Below are positions 1 to 12,089 of a stretch of DNA of 64,000 bases, in pieces. The translations under genes and the position numbers were made by a program. Source of the DNA: Arctopsyche grandis (Eukaryota; Arthropoda; Insecta; Trichoptera; Hydropsychidae); NCBI RefSeq assembly GCF_051622035.1, contig NC_135357.1:12607001-12671000 (forward strand), in the 5' to 3' direction. Under the pieces are notes generated by a model that saw only the letters and a program-made list of their open reading frames with translations, was not told the origin of the DNA and ran no database searches. Within the stretch, counting starts at the first letter, position 1, and each line of letters opens with the position of its first letter.

Positions 1-1278
1 TAAATTTTGCTCAGTGCTTTTTTTATGCATTATAAGCAAATTTGTATGAAAAATGTCTTTTTTAATTAAAAGTATTTGTCACGTTGAATCACGAGACTAA
101 TTCTTCTTGATTGCATTTCGCCCTTCACGGTACATTGTCCTCATCGGCGTGTCATGATGTCCCTTTATTTCGTTTTTCTTTTTATCATTTTTTTTACTAT
201 AATTACTCTTCCTTGGATTTTCCTCCTGCGAGGATCGGACTGAGCTGACTTCTTAATGTAATTAAGTTTTTAAACCAATCAAGTCTTCCGAATTGCATTC
301 GGGAAGTTCGGAAGAACGAGGAGAAAATCTTTTTTTGTAATTCAATCAGCATGAGTCCTGGCGAACTAATTGGAGAACTGTCTGAATACGACATTACACT
401 TCATTGAATTTGAACATTGCATACATACACTCGAATAAAATATTACACAAAGCGGTGCGTGCTTCGTAATTAGATGGAGACTCGTTAAGTTGAAGCAGAA
501 CTCGTTTGCATTAAACCTAGTCGTAAAATCGAAAGCGAAACAAAAAAAAAACAAGTATCGAAGTGAAAAACGGGGAAAACTTCGGGGAGCCCGGTATGGG
601 AAGGGCAAATAATTAAACCAACGTCAGTCAAGATTAACATTTCAGCGTGTTTGTAATAAAAGTTCGTGTATATTGAAGTTGAATTGGAAATAGGATCTCT
701 CTATGTATATACATTTTTTATTGTCAGTAATTGAACGCGCAAATTGAGATTGATAGGTGGGTGTAATTGAAAAGTTCCAACGCTGGAAATGTTCCATTCA
801 AGCAAGTGTCTCCAAACTCGCCAGTAAAAATACTCACGTTTTATAATGTAATGATATTGCCGAATTTTTCATGGAAATTTTATACATGTACGTCTGATAT
901 TAAGTTCAAATTTGATATACCCAGTTATCATCCAATAAGTTTCCTGGAAACGTTGTGTATTATTTTTATGTTTCCCCCAAAAAACATAGAAAACCTTGCA
1001 CAGGGCAAATAAAAAGCTAGTTATGGTACTGCATAAATATTCTATATAATAATTAAGGGTCAGAGACACGTGAGATCCTAATGAAAAAAATGGACATTAC
1101 GTGACGAACTGCGCAACTGCAGAACTATCATAAATAATTTATAAAATTAAAACTATTTTTTTAACAAGAATGGAATCATATATATTGATTTTAATTATCT
1201 GTGCCAAATCAATGGACATCTAATATTAACTTTGAATATTTTCTGTGAACCATGAAGACCAAAAATCTCTAAATTTTA
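1..1278. other. Intergenic, no gene seen
   Basis: AT-rich sequence with only short, compositionally biased open frames. I see no splice-consistent coding series, RNA gene or complete mobile element. Confidence 0.5.
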
Positions 1279-1516
1279 ACACGCTTCCATTCGTCTGTTT
1301 TGGGCAACTCCCATTCATCTTATGCCACACATTTTTCTGATTTTATCCACCCATCTCTTTTGCAGCCTTCCAGGCACCCTTTTAAATTTACTTGGGTAGC
1401 ATTCGAGCACTTATTTCGTCCATCTACCATCTGTTCTAGCTACGTGACCCGCCTATTGCCATTTCAATCTCTTTACCCCCACCATTACATCAACAACTTT
1501 TGTCATACTTATAACT
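1279..1516 (-). mobile_element. RTE-type LINE 3' relic
   Basis: Read on the minus strand, this matches the C-terminal tail of an RTE-clade reverse transcriptase as seen better preserved at 4286-4870 and 10520-11000. It holds the stretch ending in the conserved 'EACWRG' region (here diverged). The copy is 5'-truncated and has no continuous frame. It is one of at least six such relics in the window (others near 4.3, 6.1, 10.5, 19.2 and 45.9 kb). Confidence 0.6.
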
Positions 1517-1849
1517 AGAGATTGGCGGTCAAGCTGCCGCCATAAAATAATAGACCTATCCATTGTCCGATAAAGCAGGAGAGCAAAAAAAAATGGTTGA
1601 TAATATTGAACCATTTTTTTAGCCGTCGAGCATCTTGTACGCCGGTCCTTACTTATAATAAACGATTGATTATATATTTACCTTAAATGGTCTCAAACTA
1701 TAACTTTCTATAATTTTTTATATAATTTCTGTTTGTGATTTACAATTTAAATAAAGATTATCAAACATAAAAAAAAGAAACAAAAGTGTAACACATAATC
1801 AAAAAATAGATTCAATTATTATAAAAATTACCTGTTATCATCAAATAGA

Positions 1850-2087
1850 TCTAATATATAATTTCGAAAGAGACTTTGTATGTATGTATGTATGTAAGTT
1901 TCGGTTCGTAGAATCCGTGACGTTATTTTATAAATTTAATAAAAAAAAAACAATTGAATATTCAAATAAATTCAAATAAAATAACACTATTCAAATAAAT
2001 TTAGTAAAATGTTTACTATTAGATTAGCCATGTTTAAGTGGTTTACATATATTACAAATACCGAGCGAAGCCGGGTAAAATCGCTAT
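1850..2087 (+). mobile_element. Helitron-like non-autonomous copy
   Basis: Starts with TCTAATATATAATTTC and ends in the block 'CCGAGCGAAGCCGGGTAAAA' followed by CGCTATT. The copies at 8252 and 21165 share both ends; the one at 21165 ends in CTAGT. A 5' TC, a GC-rich 3' block and a CTRR-type end without target duplication are the usual marks of Helitrons. There is no coding capacity. Confidence 0.55.
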
Positions 2088-3690
2088 TAAACAATAAGTC
2101 AATATTTAACATTAACATGAGCCGATTAAAGTTATTTAAGGCTATCCATTCTATTTATTTAATTATTGAGAAATTTTTTTCGAATGAAAATGAAATGATG
2201 AATTACTTAAATATTGCAATATTCATTTAATGTTTAATTATAATAAATATAGCAACGTCCAAAAATCAAGTAAGTTCAATCTAGATAATAGTGTTAGTAC
2301 GTTTTTAATAGCAATATTATTTTTTATTATAACATTTTTTTTTATTCAATGTACTCAATTGTATTCGTCTTAGCAAGTAATCCGTCTCTATACAAATGTT
2401 ATTGAATTCAATAAAATATATTTATTATTTTATACATATATGAAAGACACCGCAAACAAATACATATATCGAGTGTGTGTGCCCGTCTTGGGTATCGCCT
2501 AGAAACAAACGCATGATATATTTCATGTTTCCAGCCGGATAAACACACAATAGAATCGAAAGGAGGTTTTGGACGCTGGCTCACAATCCTCTTTGAAGGG
2601 GATCTGAATAGTAAAAATTTATGGTCGAAGAAATAGAAAGCCTTATTTATGTCGCTAGTCTACCCCTTCCCCCCTTCCCCCATTGCCCAACTATGTATTG
2701 TCAAATATAATATTTATACCGATAAGAATCGGATTAACAGTTGGACACGGGGACCTTCATCCTCTTATTTTGTTCTCGTAAACACACATTATTACACGTT
2801 ATATTTATTTAATCCACAGCTTTCCAAACTGTAGATACGCTAATGCATCACACACGTACAAAACCTGAGACTTTTGCAAAAAAAAAAATTATAAATATGC
2901 TAGATAGATTCATCATAAAAATACGTCGCATGAAGTAATTGCGTATAAATGCAAACGTGTACAATTAAGAAGCTCTTAGTTAGAGTCGCATCCAAATTAT
3001 ATTCTTAAGTGAATGTGGTATATTTGCATAAGAAACACGACCGCTGAGTTTTATGAGTTCTCGCCCCCCATCCCCATCCCCCATTCGCAATGTTAAAGTG
3101 CTCTGAAACAATGTAACAAAATATATTTGAGACGTTTTATGGTCGTCTCGCGGTGAGTTTTCCATCACCGTTGTCCCTAACGTAAACCGTTCACACTTCA
3201 GTACCACTTACGTCGATTCTATCGGCCGAAAAATATCTTATTTCTAACCCTCCCCTACCTCGGCACCTTCTAAATAATTTCTTTATCCGTGAAAATACGA
3301 GGAATGAGCTGGAATTTATAGTTTTTTTCGTTTCGGACAACAATGGGGACGAATGACATTCTCAGAGGGCAAAATGGTCGATTGATTTACCGTGCACTTT
3401 ATACATTCGATGTATTTGACATTTGGTGTTCTTATGCGATGCTAATCGATAGTATGTTACGCGAGTGTACTTGTTACACATACAGTTCGAAGAGTGCTTA
3501 GAGCTGATATGAAATATAAAAATCGTCGTATCAAATTGAGATAAGATTGAGATGTTAGATGTCATACATAAAGATAAATATTGTGCCCTTTTTTCCGATG
3601 AATCATTGAAAATTTCAACGTCAAATTCAATATTCGTGGTAATTTTATTTGAACATATGTACATACACACATACATGTATTAGTAAATAT
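2088..3690. other. Intergenic, no gene seen
   Basis: I can assign nothing here. A short C-rich stretch lies at about 2665-2690, and a run CCCCCCATCCCCATCCCCC at about 3064-3082. Open frames are short and of low complexity. Confidence 0.4.
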
Positions 3691-3766
3691 ATTATTTATT
3701 TAAGTTTGGACCATTGTGACATTACACATGTACAGGAATTCTTAATGCGCCACAGTGATCGGAAGT
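3691..3766 (-). repeat. LINE 3' tail with stem-loop, diverged copy
   Basis: On the minus strand it reads as a stem-loop (GTGGCGCATTAAGAATTCC in the 5' arm and loop, then TGTCACAATGGTC) followed by an AAATAAATAA tail. It aligns with the plus-strand copy at 41476-41543. The stem here is partly mismatched. Confidence 0.55.
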
Positions 3767-4171
3767 ATAATAAAGAAGAAACAAAAAATATATTAATTGT
3801 ACAGAAATAAATTCAAATAATGATAAAAGTACAAAGTCACAAAACATATAATAATAGTTTAATATAAGGAAAAAAATTGAGAATATATGTACATACATAC
3901 CTATGTATGTATCTATATACAAGAACTAGCCATGCATACAAAATATTACTGTAAAGTCCAAATAGAAGAGAGAAGATCAAAATTTACTCATACATCTCAT
4001 CAAATTATGGAAATAATGATTATGAGCGCATGCTACCAGACAAATAGGTTAAAATAGTCCCTAATAATAATCTACGCTCACTGAGGTGGGAAATCTCACA
4101 TTCAGGCACGACAGCAACGGTCTCATTAAGAAAACAGATAACTCTTGGATTATGAGCCATCCAATAAATAC

Positions 4172-4215
4172 TCGTGTAATACCACAATGGTCCCAATTTA
4201 AACTTAAATAAATAA
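4172..4215 (+). repeat. LINE 3' tail, partial copy
   Basis: ACCACAATGGTCCCAATTT followed by AAATAAATAAATAAA matches the 3' arm and tail of the 41.48-kb copy. The 5' arm of the stem is not recognisable. Confidence 0.4.
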
Positions 4216-4285
4216 ATAAACCATACAATAGACATCAACTATACAGACATACATACGTACGATATAAAATAAATACCTTCTATAT

Positions 4286-4870
4286 CATCATCAGCTACAG
4301 CCACCATCCACTGATGGATTAAATCCTCTCCAACACGCTTCCACTCGTCTCTGTTTTCCGCAAATCTCATCTATCTCAACCCAAAAAATGTTCCTAATTT
4401 CGTCTATCCATTTTTCCTGCGATCTTCCTTTTACCCTTTTGCATTCTCTCGGGTACCATTCTAGCACTACTTTTGTCAACCTTTCGACCATTCTTCTAGC
4501 GATATGGCCCGCCCATTGCCATATCAATCTCTTTACTCTGTCCACTATCATACTAACTACCACCTACTACCCTTGTCATACAGCGTTCCATACTTCTTTC
4601 AGTACATTGGACTTTGTGTAGCATCTTGGCGTTCAATGACAATGGAAGTTTCACATCCATACGTCATTACTGACAAAACGCATTGATCGAGGATCTTTTT
4701 CTTCAGGCAGAGTGGCATTTTTGATTTAAAAACAACATTCATTCGTCCAAATGCACTCCATCCTAATTTCATACGTCTTTATATTTCTACTTATTTACTG
4801 CCGGACATGTCTATTATTTGACCTAAATATAAATAATTATTTACTACTCTACTATTTTATCATCTAATGA
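4286..4870 (-). mobile_element. RTE-type LINE reverse transcriptase C-terminal relic
   Basis: Minus-strand translation gives, across frameshifts, the C-terminal end of an RTE-like reverse transcriptase. Diagnostic pieces are 'FKSKMPLCLKKKILDQCVL', 'VMTYGCET', 'WQWAGHIARR' and 'WIDEIR', ending in 'SVDGGCS'. A 90-codon frame survives at 4291-4563, but the region further upstream carries stops and frameshifts. It is the longest RTE relic here and is non-functional. Confidence 0.75.
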
Positions 4871-6084
4871 AATGCTAATGAAATTAGAGATTCTATATAT
4901 TAGACTTTATATGCAATTTTTTTTAAATATTCGTTGCATGGTGAATTGTGTATGTTTAAATGTTAACAAATGTTGCTGAAGTGTGCATATGTACATACAT
5001 ATATAGTTCTTTTTAATTAATGATCATGATGAGAGCAAGTAAAAAGACATACGGAGTATACGCTTAGAACTATTAATCCCTGACCAACCATATTCGATTT
5101 TACGATCCTGAGTAACTGTTAGCCCTTTTTAATAGCAGTGGGATAAAATAAGATTTATTTATCAATTTCGTCTGTGCACAATTGAATGTGTGCTAGACAG
5201 AGAGGGAGGGCTAATAATAATGTTGCATACACAATTGAGATTAAATTAAAATACCCGTCGGCAATAAATTGAAGTCGAAACTTGAAATTCTAACGTCAAG
5301 GCACGAAAACCATACGCATGCATATGAAACCCCGAACGCGGTTGAAGTTAACTTTATGAAATGGTTTTGTGTCACATGTGTTAGTCACTTAATTAGAAAC
5401 ACACAAATCCTCCTCCACCGACTCGATTCAGGGCTGCAACAAAGGGGTTAAACAAAACAAACACGTACACGTTTATAACATTGAACATTTATCGGTGGCA
5501 AGTGAGAGGATGACTTTTACGACATCTCGCATCGAATTAGGCATAGTAGCGAGACATAAAAGTGCACTCTCGAGAGAAGTGCGCGCTGGTAACTTTTAAA
5601 GGAAAAGTATGATAAATATACGTTTGCGAATAATAACACCGTGCGCATACAATGGGAATGTTACAAATTGACCGATGTACATACATACATATGTACGTGC
5701 ATTCGGTTCGTAAATCCTTCGCAGGGTTATTATGGCCGTAATCCAACGCGCCAGGGGTTCCTTCAGGACCACCTGAGACATTGGCGGCTGAAGATGGAAT
5801 AAAAGAACGATGCGCAAGGACAAAATAAAAGCAAAAGATTCTTAGACTTGGTAATAAGGAAGACTTTGGCAGGATAAGTTAAGCTCGTTCCGTTTGAGTT
5901 ATATCAAATCCTCTCCCGCTCCCCTCTATCTACTTATTTGCCTTGGGTGTGAGTGGATAAGTCACTTAACTAGACAGATAGGGCATACTGTGAATTTAAT
6001 CACTATTGCCTGTTCTTTTATATGTATTTGCATCGATGAATCGCTCAGCGTTGCTCAGGTGGGTTAAAATTAAAAAAAACCTTG
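4871..6084. other. Intergenic, no gene seen
   Basis: Mostly AT-rich, with scattered TATGTACATA-type microsatellites. The part from about 5,470 to 5,830 is somewhat richer in GC, but neither strand gives a splice-consistent or recognisable protein. Confidence 0.4.
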
Positions 6085-6480
6085 CCATCATCTGATGGAT
6101 GAAGTTCATTCGCCTGTTGTTTGTTTTGAGCAACTCTCATATATCTAATTCTATACATTTTTTCTGATTTCATTCATTATCTCCTCTGTGGTATTCCTTG
6201 CAACCTTTTAGATTCTCTCGGGTACCATTAGGAGACTTCTTTGGTCCATCTATTGTCCGATTTTCTAGCTACGTGATCTCACCCTTTTCTATCACCAGTA
6301 CATTACATTTGTTATACTTATAACCCAAGCATTCCGTTTTCTATCTCTCCTCGTTATGCCAAGCATGTAATGTTCCATACTTCATTGAGTGCACTGGCCG
6401 TTAAGCAGCATTCTGGTGTTCAATGTCCAAGTTTCGCATCCATACGTCATTTTAAAAGAAAAATATTCATTTATGGTAGA
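6085..6480 (-). mobile_element. RTE-type LINE 3' relic
   Basis: Aligned at nucleotide level with the copies at 4286 and 10520 in the same order: CATCATCTGATGGATGAAG at one end, the CTCTCGGGTACCATT block in the middle, and the 'cattctggtgttcaatgtcc' block at the other. It is more diverged, with stops in every frame. Confidence 0.6.
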
Positions 6481-6845
6481 TTCAAAAAATAATACTTTTT
6501 TGATCTATGGTCCAAGTGTCAGTGTACATATGTAGCATAAAATAGTATTCCAAATATGGTGATTCTAAATAGAAAGGTGTAGATTTGAAGATACGGAGAT
6601 ATGCATATACAATATTTAAATAATATTTAAAGACAGTCAAAAGGATTCTGATAAAGACCGAAGAGCAAATTTAGAAAGGCTTATGTCATTATATAAAAAA
6701 TTATGTCAGTAAATTACTCGAAAGTTCTTAATGTTTAATGATGGTCTAAAAATGTGCTCTTTTATAATTTGATTGAGTCCAATAAAAAACCTTTTATCTG
6801 TATTAATTCTATAAAATATATGACAATAGTTGCGTCTTAAGCAAT

Positions 6846-7289
6846 GTGTACTTGAAATTTCAAATCTGTACAAATGACAGAGCTTTTGGCCAGACGTCGC
6901 CTTCCTGTCTTAATTTATCCCACATTTTATTCAAATTAGTAACGTTTCTGCAGACTTCACTCGGCTCTGATTGCGAGGGAGAACTGCGCCAAACGAGGCC
7001 GGAGTACGAAGGGGTGGCACGAGGCTCACCCTCAGGTAGGATAGGGTCCTCGAAGGGTGGAAGGATTCCCTTGAACCCCGACAAGTCACACAGCCACCCC
7101 CAGAGTGCACATGCTGAACCGACCACCAATCTCAGGACCCTATTGTTTCGACGACGACGACGACGCGATTACAATGAATATTTTACACGTAATGAAAATA
7201 CTCACGGTTTAATTTATCATACGCTTATAAATATTCATTTGCTCGCGAATAACACGAACTTCAAACAATTTTGCAGGGACACTTCCTAA
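6846..7289. other. GC-richer segment with overlapping open frames, unassigned
   Basis: A local island richer in GC than its surroundings gives a 147-codon plus-strand frame and an 89-codon minus-strand frame at 6860-7129. The plus frame contains a run of Arg codons made by a GAC/CGA trinucleotide repeat near 7150-7166. Neither protein resembles a family I know. It could be a conserved regulatory segment, a lone exon or part of an unrecognised element. Confidence 0.25.
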
Positions 7290-8063
7290 TTGCATTCTAA
7301 GCTGAGGTATATCCGGTTGCCGTTTACTCGATCGTTATCACTGCTTGCCAAAAGCATCGTCTTTTTATGGAAATCGTACATATAATTACTTTCCAGCAGC
7401 TCAGTATAATAAATTGAAGCATTTTAGTATAGCAAATTTCACCGTCTATTAAAAATAGAGAAATTAAATCATTCTTTGTAATAATGAAGGCAGTTTCAAT
7501 ATCTTTCAGATTTGTAGAAATCTCTAAACAAAACTCGAAATTATTGGAATACGTCTGCTGATTTAGCTGTCTTCATAATGATTATTGATTACCTTGAAGG
7601 AAAATCTTACAATATATGTATGTTCAACAATAAAATACAATTCAATCAAGTCTCTTGTGAACATTTACACAAAACCTTTGAAAACTTTTCAAAGGTTTTT
7701 TGTAACTCCAAATAGCGGTAATGATAGCACTGAAATGTGAAAAAGCAAAATTTATAAACTGTAAATTCTACGATCTTCCAGAAAGCTTCCTTTCTACTTC
7801 TAAAACTTCTGAAAGCCCCTTATTTAATAAACTTCATATTATACATAGCATTAGTAGGTTAGTATCTCGAATTTGCCTCGAACACGGATCCCATCATTGA
7901 TTCTCGGTTTTTTACTCGTATAACTTCACATGTACTGCTACTATTCCGTGCCGTTATAACCCGTCTTGATCTAATATGAAACAAATACATAAATCGTACT
8001 TGGGGAATATGAAATAAATTAGGGAAAATGGAATATGATAAACACTGACCTCATCAGATGCAG
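7290..8063. other. Intergenic with a small perfect hairpin
   Basis: No gene seen. Positions 7669-7703 fold into a hairpin with a 16-bp stem (ACAAAACCTTTGAAAA and its complement, one extra T), a single-base loop and a T-rich end. No element or gene flanks it. Confidence 0.45.
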
Positions 8064-8192
8064 TATATAAACCGTGCCCGAGGTATGACAGTTAGTCACA
8101 ACATCAGACTCAGGCAACCTTAACATCAAACTCCTCGAGAGAGTCGGTCAATCACCATGAAAGCTCTTAACAATCAGTGCAGTAAATTCTAA
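8064..8192 (+). promoter_or_regulatory. Orphan core promoter with a short leader ORF
   Basis: TATATAA at 8064-8070 is followed about 28 bp later by ACAGTTAG, an initiator-like site, then a leader of about 65 bp. An ATG in good context follows (CACCATGA, ATG at 8157). The frame MKALNNQCSKF ends at 8192. However, A|GTAAAT at 8181-8186 could be a 5' splice donor, which would make this a short first exon. Arthropod secreted and cuticle protein genes often have such TATA-driven short first exons starting MK. I could not find a matching second exon, and a Helitron-like copy starts only 60 bp on. It may be the stump of a broken gene. Confidence 0.35.
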
Positions 8193-8251
8193 ACAGTTCT
8201 ACGCATCTCTTAAAGTTAATCGTTCCAATACTATTGTGTTCTTCGAATATA

Positions 8252-8470
8252 CCTAATATATAATTTCGAAAGAGACTTTGTAACTATGTATGTACATATG
8301 TAACTATTGTTGGTTCGTAAATCCGTGACGTCGTCGAACAAATGAATATTCAAATAAATTTAAATAAAATAAAACTATTCAAATAAATTTAATAAAATGT
8401 TTACTTTTAGATTGGCCATGTTTAATCGGTTTATATTACAAATACCGAGCGAAGCCGGGTAAAAACAATT
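8252..8470 (+). mobile_element. Helitron-like non-autonomous copy
   Basis: Same family as 1850-2087: starts CCTAATATATAATTTCG and ends CCGAGCGAAGCCGGGTAAAA. The terminal CTAGT is lost. Internal GTATGTACATATG runs differ in length between copies. Confidence 0.5.
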
Positions 8471-8903
8471 ACATTAAAAGTGTTTTTAAATACAATATAA
8501 GGATTCAGTGTAAAATAATCTATTTTTTTCAGAACATTAAAAATATTGATTGAGATATTGACTGAATCGTTATCATCCAAATCAACGTTTTTAAAAATAC
8601 AAATAACTTCTGGAACGCGACAGTTCCTACCTACGTATGTATGTAGGTACCTACTTGTAGAACAGAGTTGCCGTTTTACAAAGATTCACTATTACATATC
8701 TTGTGCATTGAGAGTATCACTGGAACTTCGATAATTTATAGGAATGTATTCAAAATCTCAAATATTTATCGGACTTTAAGCCAAAAGGTCCGAATTAAGT
8801 CCAAAAGTATTATTATTACTATGCCAGATATAATCTTGGATTTTTGTATGTATATGTACATATGTATGTATATAGTATATATGTACATATAATACAAAGT
8901 TGG

Positions 8904-8962
8904 CCATACGTGTCACCTTGGGAGCAATCTCGTAATGACACTATGGAAAAAATAAATAAAGA
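8904..8962 (+). repeat. LINE 3' tail with stem-loop
   Basis: CCATAcGTGTCA at 8904-8915 pairs with TGACACTATGG at 8936-8946 (one bulged C), followed at once by AAAAAATAAATAAAG. Layout matches the copies at 11030, 11144 and 41476, but the stem sequence is different. Confidence 0.6.
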
Positions 8963-9099
8963 ATATAAATATAAAATTTGAAAACAAATAAAGTTGCCTA
9001 CAATTCTCGCATTATACTGGACCGTAATGGAAACCCTCGAATTATTCAAATTAGTACTTCCGTATTTGAAAATGAATTTCCTGTGAGGAATTGCATACA

Positions 9100-10384
9100 C
9101 TTGCCAGTTTTAATTTATGCGTAAGACGCGTATGTTCTCAAACGAGTCGCGTGTCATTATTGTTAGGTTCGGCACCCGTTCCACCCACCCACCCACACCT
9201 AGTGCGGCGAGCACTAATAAGATGACACCATATTTCCATTTAGTCTGTCGGTAAACAACTCCAAAACACTTGTGGCTCATTTGATGTCGGCGTCGGTAAG
9301 ATGGGATGCAGCCTAACTCGGGAGGGGATGAGAGTGGGAGGGATAAGCGGAATTTATAAGGCGGAAACCTGGGTCGTACTGTCAATGGGTAGGGGGTACA
9401 CTTCCTTCCCTCTGCGACGTGGGGGTAGTTCACTAGTACGAGACGCAATTAGACACATATCAATTCGAGCAAACCCTTCTCACAAGGTAAAAATGTCATA
9501 TTATGTATAAGGCAAAACCCTTCTTCCTACTGCATATTTACCATGAAGTGCTCAGTATTATATTACACTTTCTACCCCATGGTATGAAATGTTTGAAAAT
9601 TTTATATAATTGCGTCATTAATGTGTATTGTACGAATATACAGTGCATTGCTAATTTGATAATTTGAAAATATTGTTTGATTTTAAGCTTAGCTATTTCA
9701 CAATCTTCATCATGATATCATTTGGTTTAATTCATACTGAATTTTATCGGGATTTTTTTTTTACAATTATTATTTAATGCCTTCTGGAAAGGACACAATA
9801 GAAAATGAAAGGGAGAATGAAGTTGAAGACTGGGATGAATTTTATATACATACATATAGCCAATCTTTAAATGGTTTCAAACAACTAAGTTTGACGAAAT
9901 TGCATTGACCTATAATAAGTTCCTTGATTTATGCTGACTTTTTTTACGCGGTTTTGATCTAATGTGGTTTTAAAAAATTCATAATTTATTGAAAAAAAAT
10001 GTTTCGTATGCCGTCTCGCATAATATTATGTTGAATAAAAATACTACTTCCAAGTACGTACATAGTACTTAGCTCAATCAAAACTATGTATATACCTATA
10101 CATAATCTTACAGTCTAACCCAGTAAACTAGTTTTAATTTCATCAACTGCTTAACCGGTTAGCTGTCACTAGCGAAAGAAGAGACGCTGGCATACAAGGT
10201 GATACACGCGCGAGTCGTGCCTACGTGAATCATAGTAGAATTCTAGGCTAGGAATCAGGGATAAGGATGAGGCTAGGGATCGGTGCAATTATAAATAGCA
10301 ATAGATATTTCCATTTCAATATAAACCGAGAGCAAAAGAGCATGATTTTTCTAAGAAATTAGCAACAGTGGACCGACTCCTAGC
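9100..10384. other. Intergenic, unassigned; GC-richer part at 9.12-9.48 kb
   Basis: A GC-richer patch at 9120-9480 includes CCCACCCACCCACAC and a possible TATA-like TTTATAAGG at about 9353. It gives short frames on both strands but nothing recognisable. The rest is AT-rich. Confidence 0.35.
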
Positions 10385-10385
10385 C

Positions 10386-10475
10386 TAAGTCCAGTCATTT
10401 GTTACTCCAAGTCGATCGTTTCCTGTCAAAGTTTGCCAATTTATCTGATTTCATTGTTGAAGCGGTTATCTATGA
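10386..10475 (+). repeat. SINE-like element, central fragment
   Basis: Contains ACTCCAAGTCGATCGTTTCC and the block TCTGATTTCATTGTTGAAGC, shared with copies at 12090, 42130 (minus), 49668 (minus) and 52570. Both ends are missing. Confidence 0.55.
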
Positions 10476-10519
10476 CATATATGTCTCGTTAAGTCTTATA
10501 TATACATATGTATTCTAGG

Positions 10520-11000
10520 CATATCATCATCATCATCATCTACAGTCATTCACCATCCACTGCTGGATGAAGGCCTCTCCAATACGCTTCCACTCGACTC
10601 TTTTGCGCAATTCTAATCCATCTCAACCCACACATTTCCCTAATTTCGTATACCCATTTTCCCTGCGGTCGTCCATTTACCCTATTGCATTATCTCGGGT
10701 ACCATTCAAGCACTTCTTTTGTCCACCTTTCGTCCATTCTTCTAGCCACGTGGTTCGCTCATTGCCATTTCAATCTCTTAACTCTATCTACTATGTCCAC
10801 TACCCTTCTCATGCTTCTCACCCACGTGTTCCGCGTCCTGTCTCTTTGTGCCGAGCATACAGCGTTCCATACTTCTTTGAGTGCATTGAACTTTGTGTAG
10901 CAACTTGACGTTCAGTGTCCAATTTTCACATACACACGTCATGACTGGCAAAACGCATTGATCGCACATCTTTTTCTTCAGGCAGGGGCATTTTTGATTT
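10520..11000 (-). mobile_element. RTE-type LINE 3' relic
   Basis: Same family and extent as 4286-4870. Minus-strand reading gives 'DQCVLPVMT' and, further on, the diverged 'RR' and tail segments. Plus-strand open frames across it (for example 10567-10908) are antisense shadows of the old reverse-transcriptase frame. Confidence 0.7.
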
Positions 11001-11029
11001 TTAATTCATGTATACATATACGTATGCCT

Positions 11030-11104
11030 AGCTATAGTGACGCCCTGGACTATATATGTATGTAATGTCACTATAGCTTAACTGTAATAAATAAATAAAT
11101 AAAT
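11030..11104 (+). repeat. LINE 3' tail with perfect 12-bp stem
   Basis: AGCTATAGTGAC (11030-11041) pairs perfectly with GTCACTATAGCT (11067-11078). After 'TAACTG' comes a TAAATAAATAAATAAA tail. Same layout as 41476 but a different stem sequence. Confidence 0.65.
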
Positions 11105-11143
11105 ATAGTATTTATATTATGCTTATACATACACATATCAGGT

Positions 11144-11195
11144 CACAGTGACGCGTTGTGTCACTGTGGCAAAAATATGTAAATAAATATATAAA
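11144..11195 (+). repeat. LINE 3' tail with stem-loop
   Basis: CACAGTGAC (11144-11152) pairs with GTCACTGTG (11160-11168), followed by an AAATAAATA tail. It sits only about 40 bp after the tail at 11030-11104. Confidence 0.55.
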
Positions 11196-11199
11196 TGAT

Positions 11200-12089
11200 G
11201 TACCTATGTACATACACTCATGAATGAATTCCCATTGAATCAAAATTCAAAATTGTAGTCGTTTATTTTACGCTCCATCTGAAGCATTTGACAGCAATAG
11301 ACACTTTGACAAATATTTAAATCACGTGACTCTCAGCATCGGATTCTAAATTCACGTCACGCCTCGCAACCCACGATAGTGAATCTTCGTTGGTATGGTT
11401 TGCACTCGCGTCAAGATTTGGCGAAGAAGTGGTTGGAGTCTCTCCAGAGGATATATTTGACAGAGATATTTGCCAATTTAGTTGGGCGAGATCCACACCA
11501 CCGCGCCGTCTGATTTACATTCGTCGAGAGTGGGAGGCGGGCGGGGAGGGTTGATCACAAATTGTGGCCTCCCTTAATGTGCAAACCCTCTCACTCCCCC
11601 CCATACAATTAATCAATTATCGCTAGCTGGCACTAATTGAAAACGAAACCTCGAAATCTCAATTTTGACGCGGAACAATCGCTAATACTGATTCGCTCAC
11701 ATCGCAGGTTAATGCGATCAACGACGTGTAATTAATTGCAGTGATATGTATATATTTATGTATACACATATAGACACTTTACAACGAGTATCGAGTATGA
11801 ATTCTGATTTATGTATGATGAAATTCATCCAATTCAAATTCGTAACTAATTACTGTGATGTATTAATTAATTCAGTGTAACATCATCACTGTTCAACAAA
11901 TATCTGTAATAATCTGTCATAAATGTCTAGCAGTGACGTGGCGTGAAAAACACTGTGTTTTTGTCGCATAGCCATAATTGAGTCATCATGCAGAAGTGTA
12001 AAAAGTATTAGGTCATCCTGAAATATAAATAAATACGTCATCAAAGATGCCACTATAAATTATACCAAGAAACTTCCATAAACTCTGGG
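11200..12089. other. Intergenic, no gene seen
   Basis: No coding series. A GC-richer stretch around 11,430-11,600 has no recognisable frame. Confidence 0.4.

Noticed and set aside
10567..10908. Plus-strand frames of 71-113 codons, and similar ones at 1300 and 4388
   Set aside because: Antisense shadows of RTE reverse-transcriptase relics; the conserved protein reads on the other strand.
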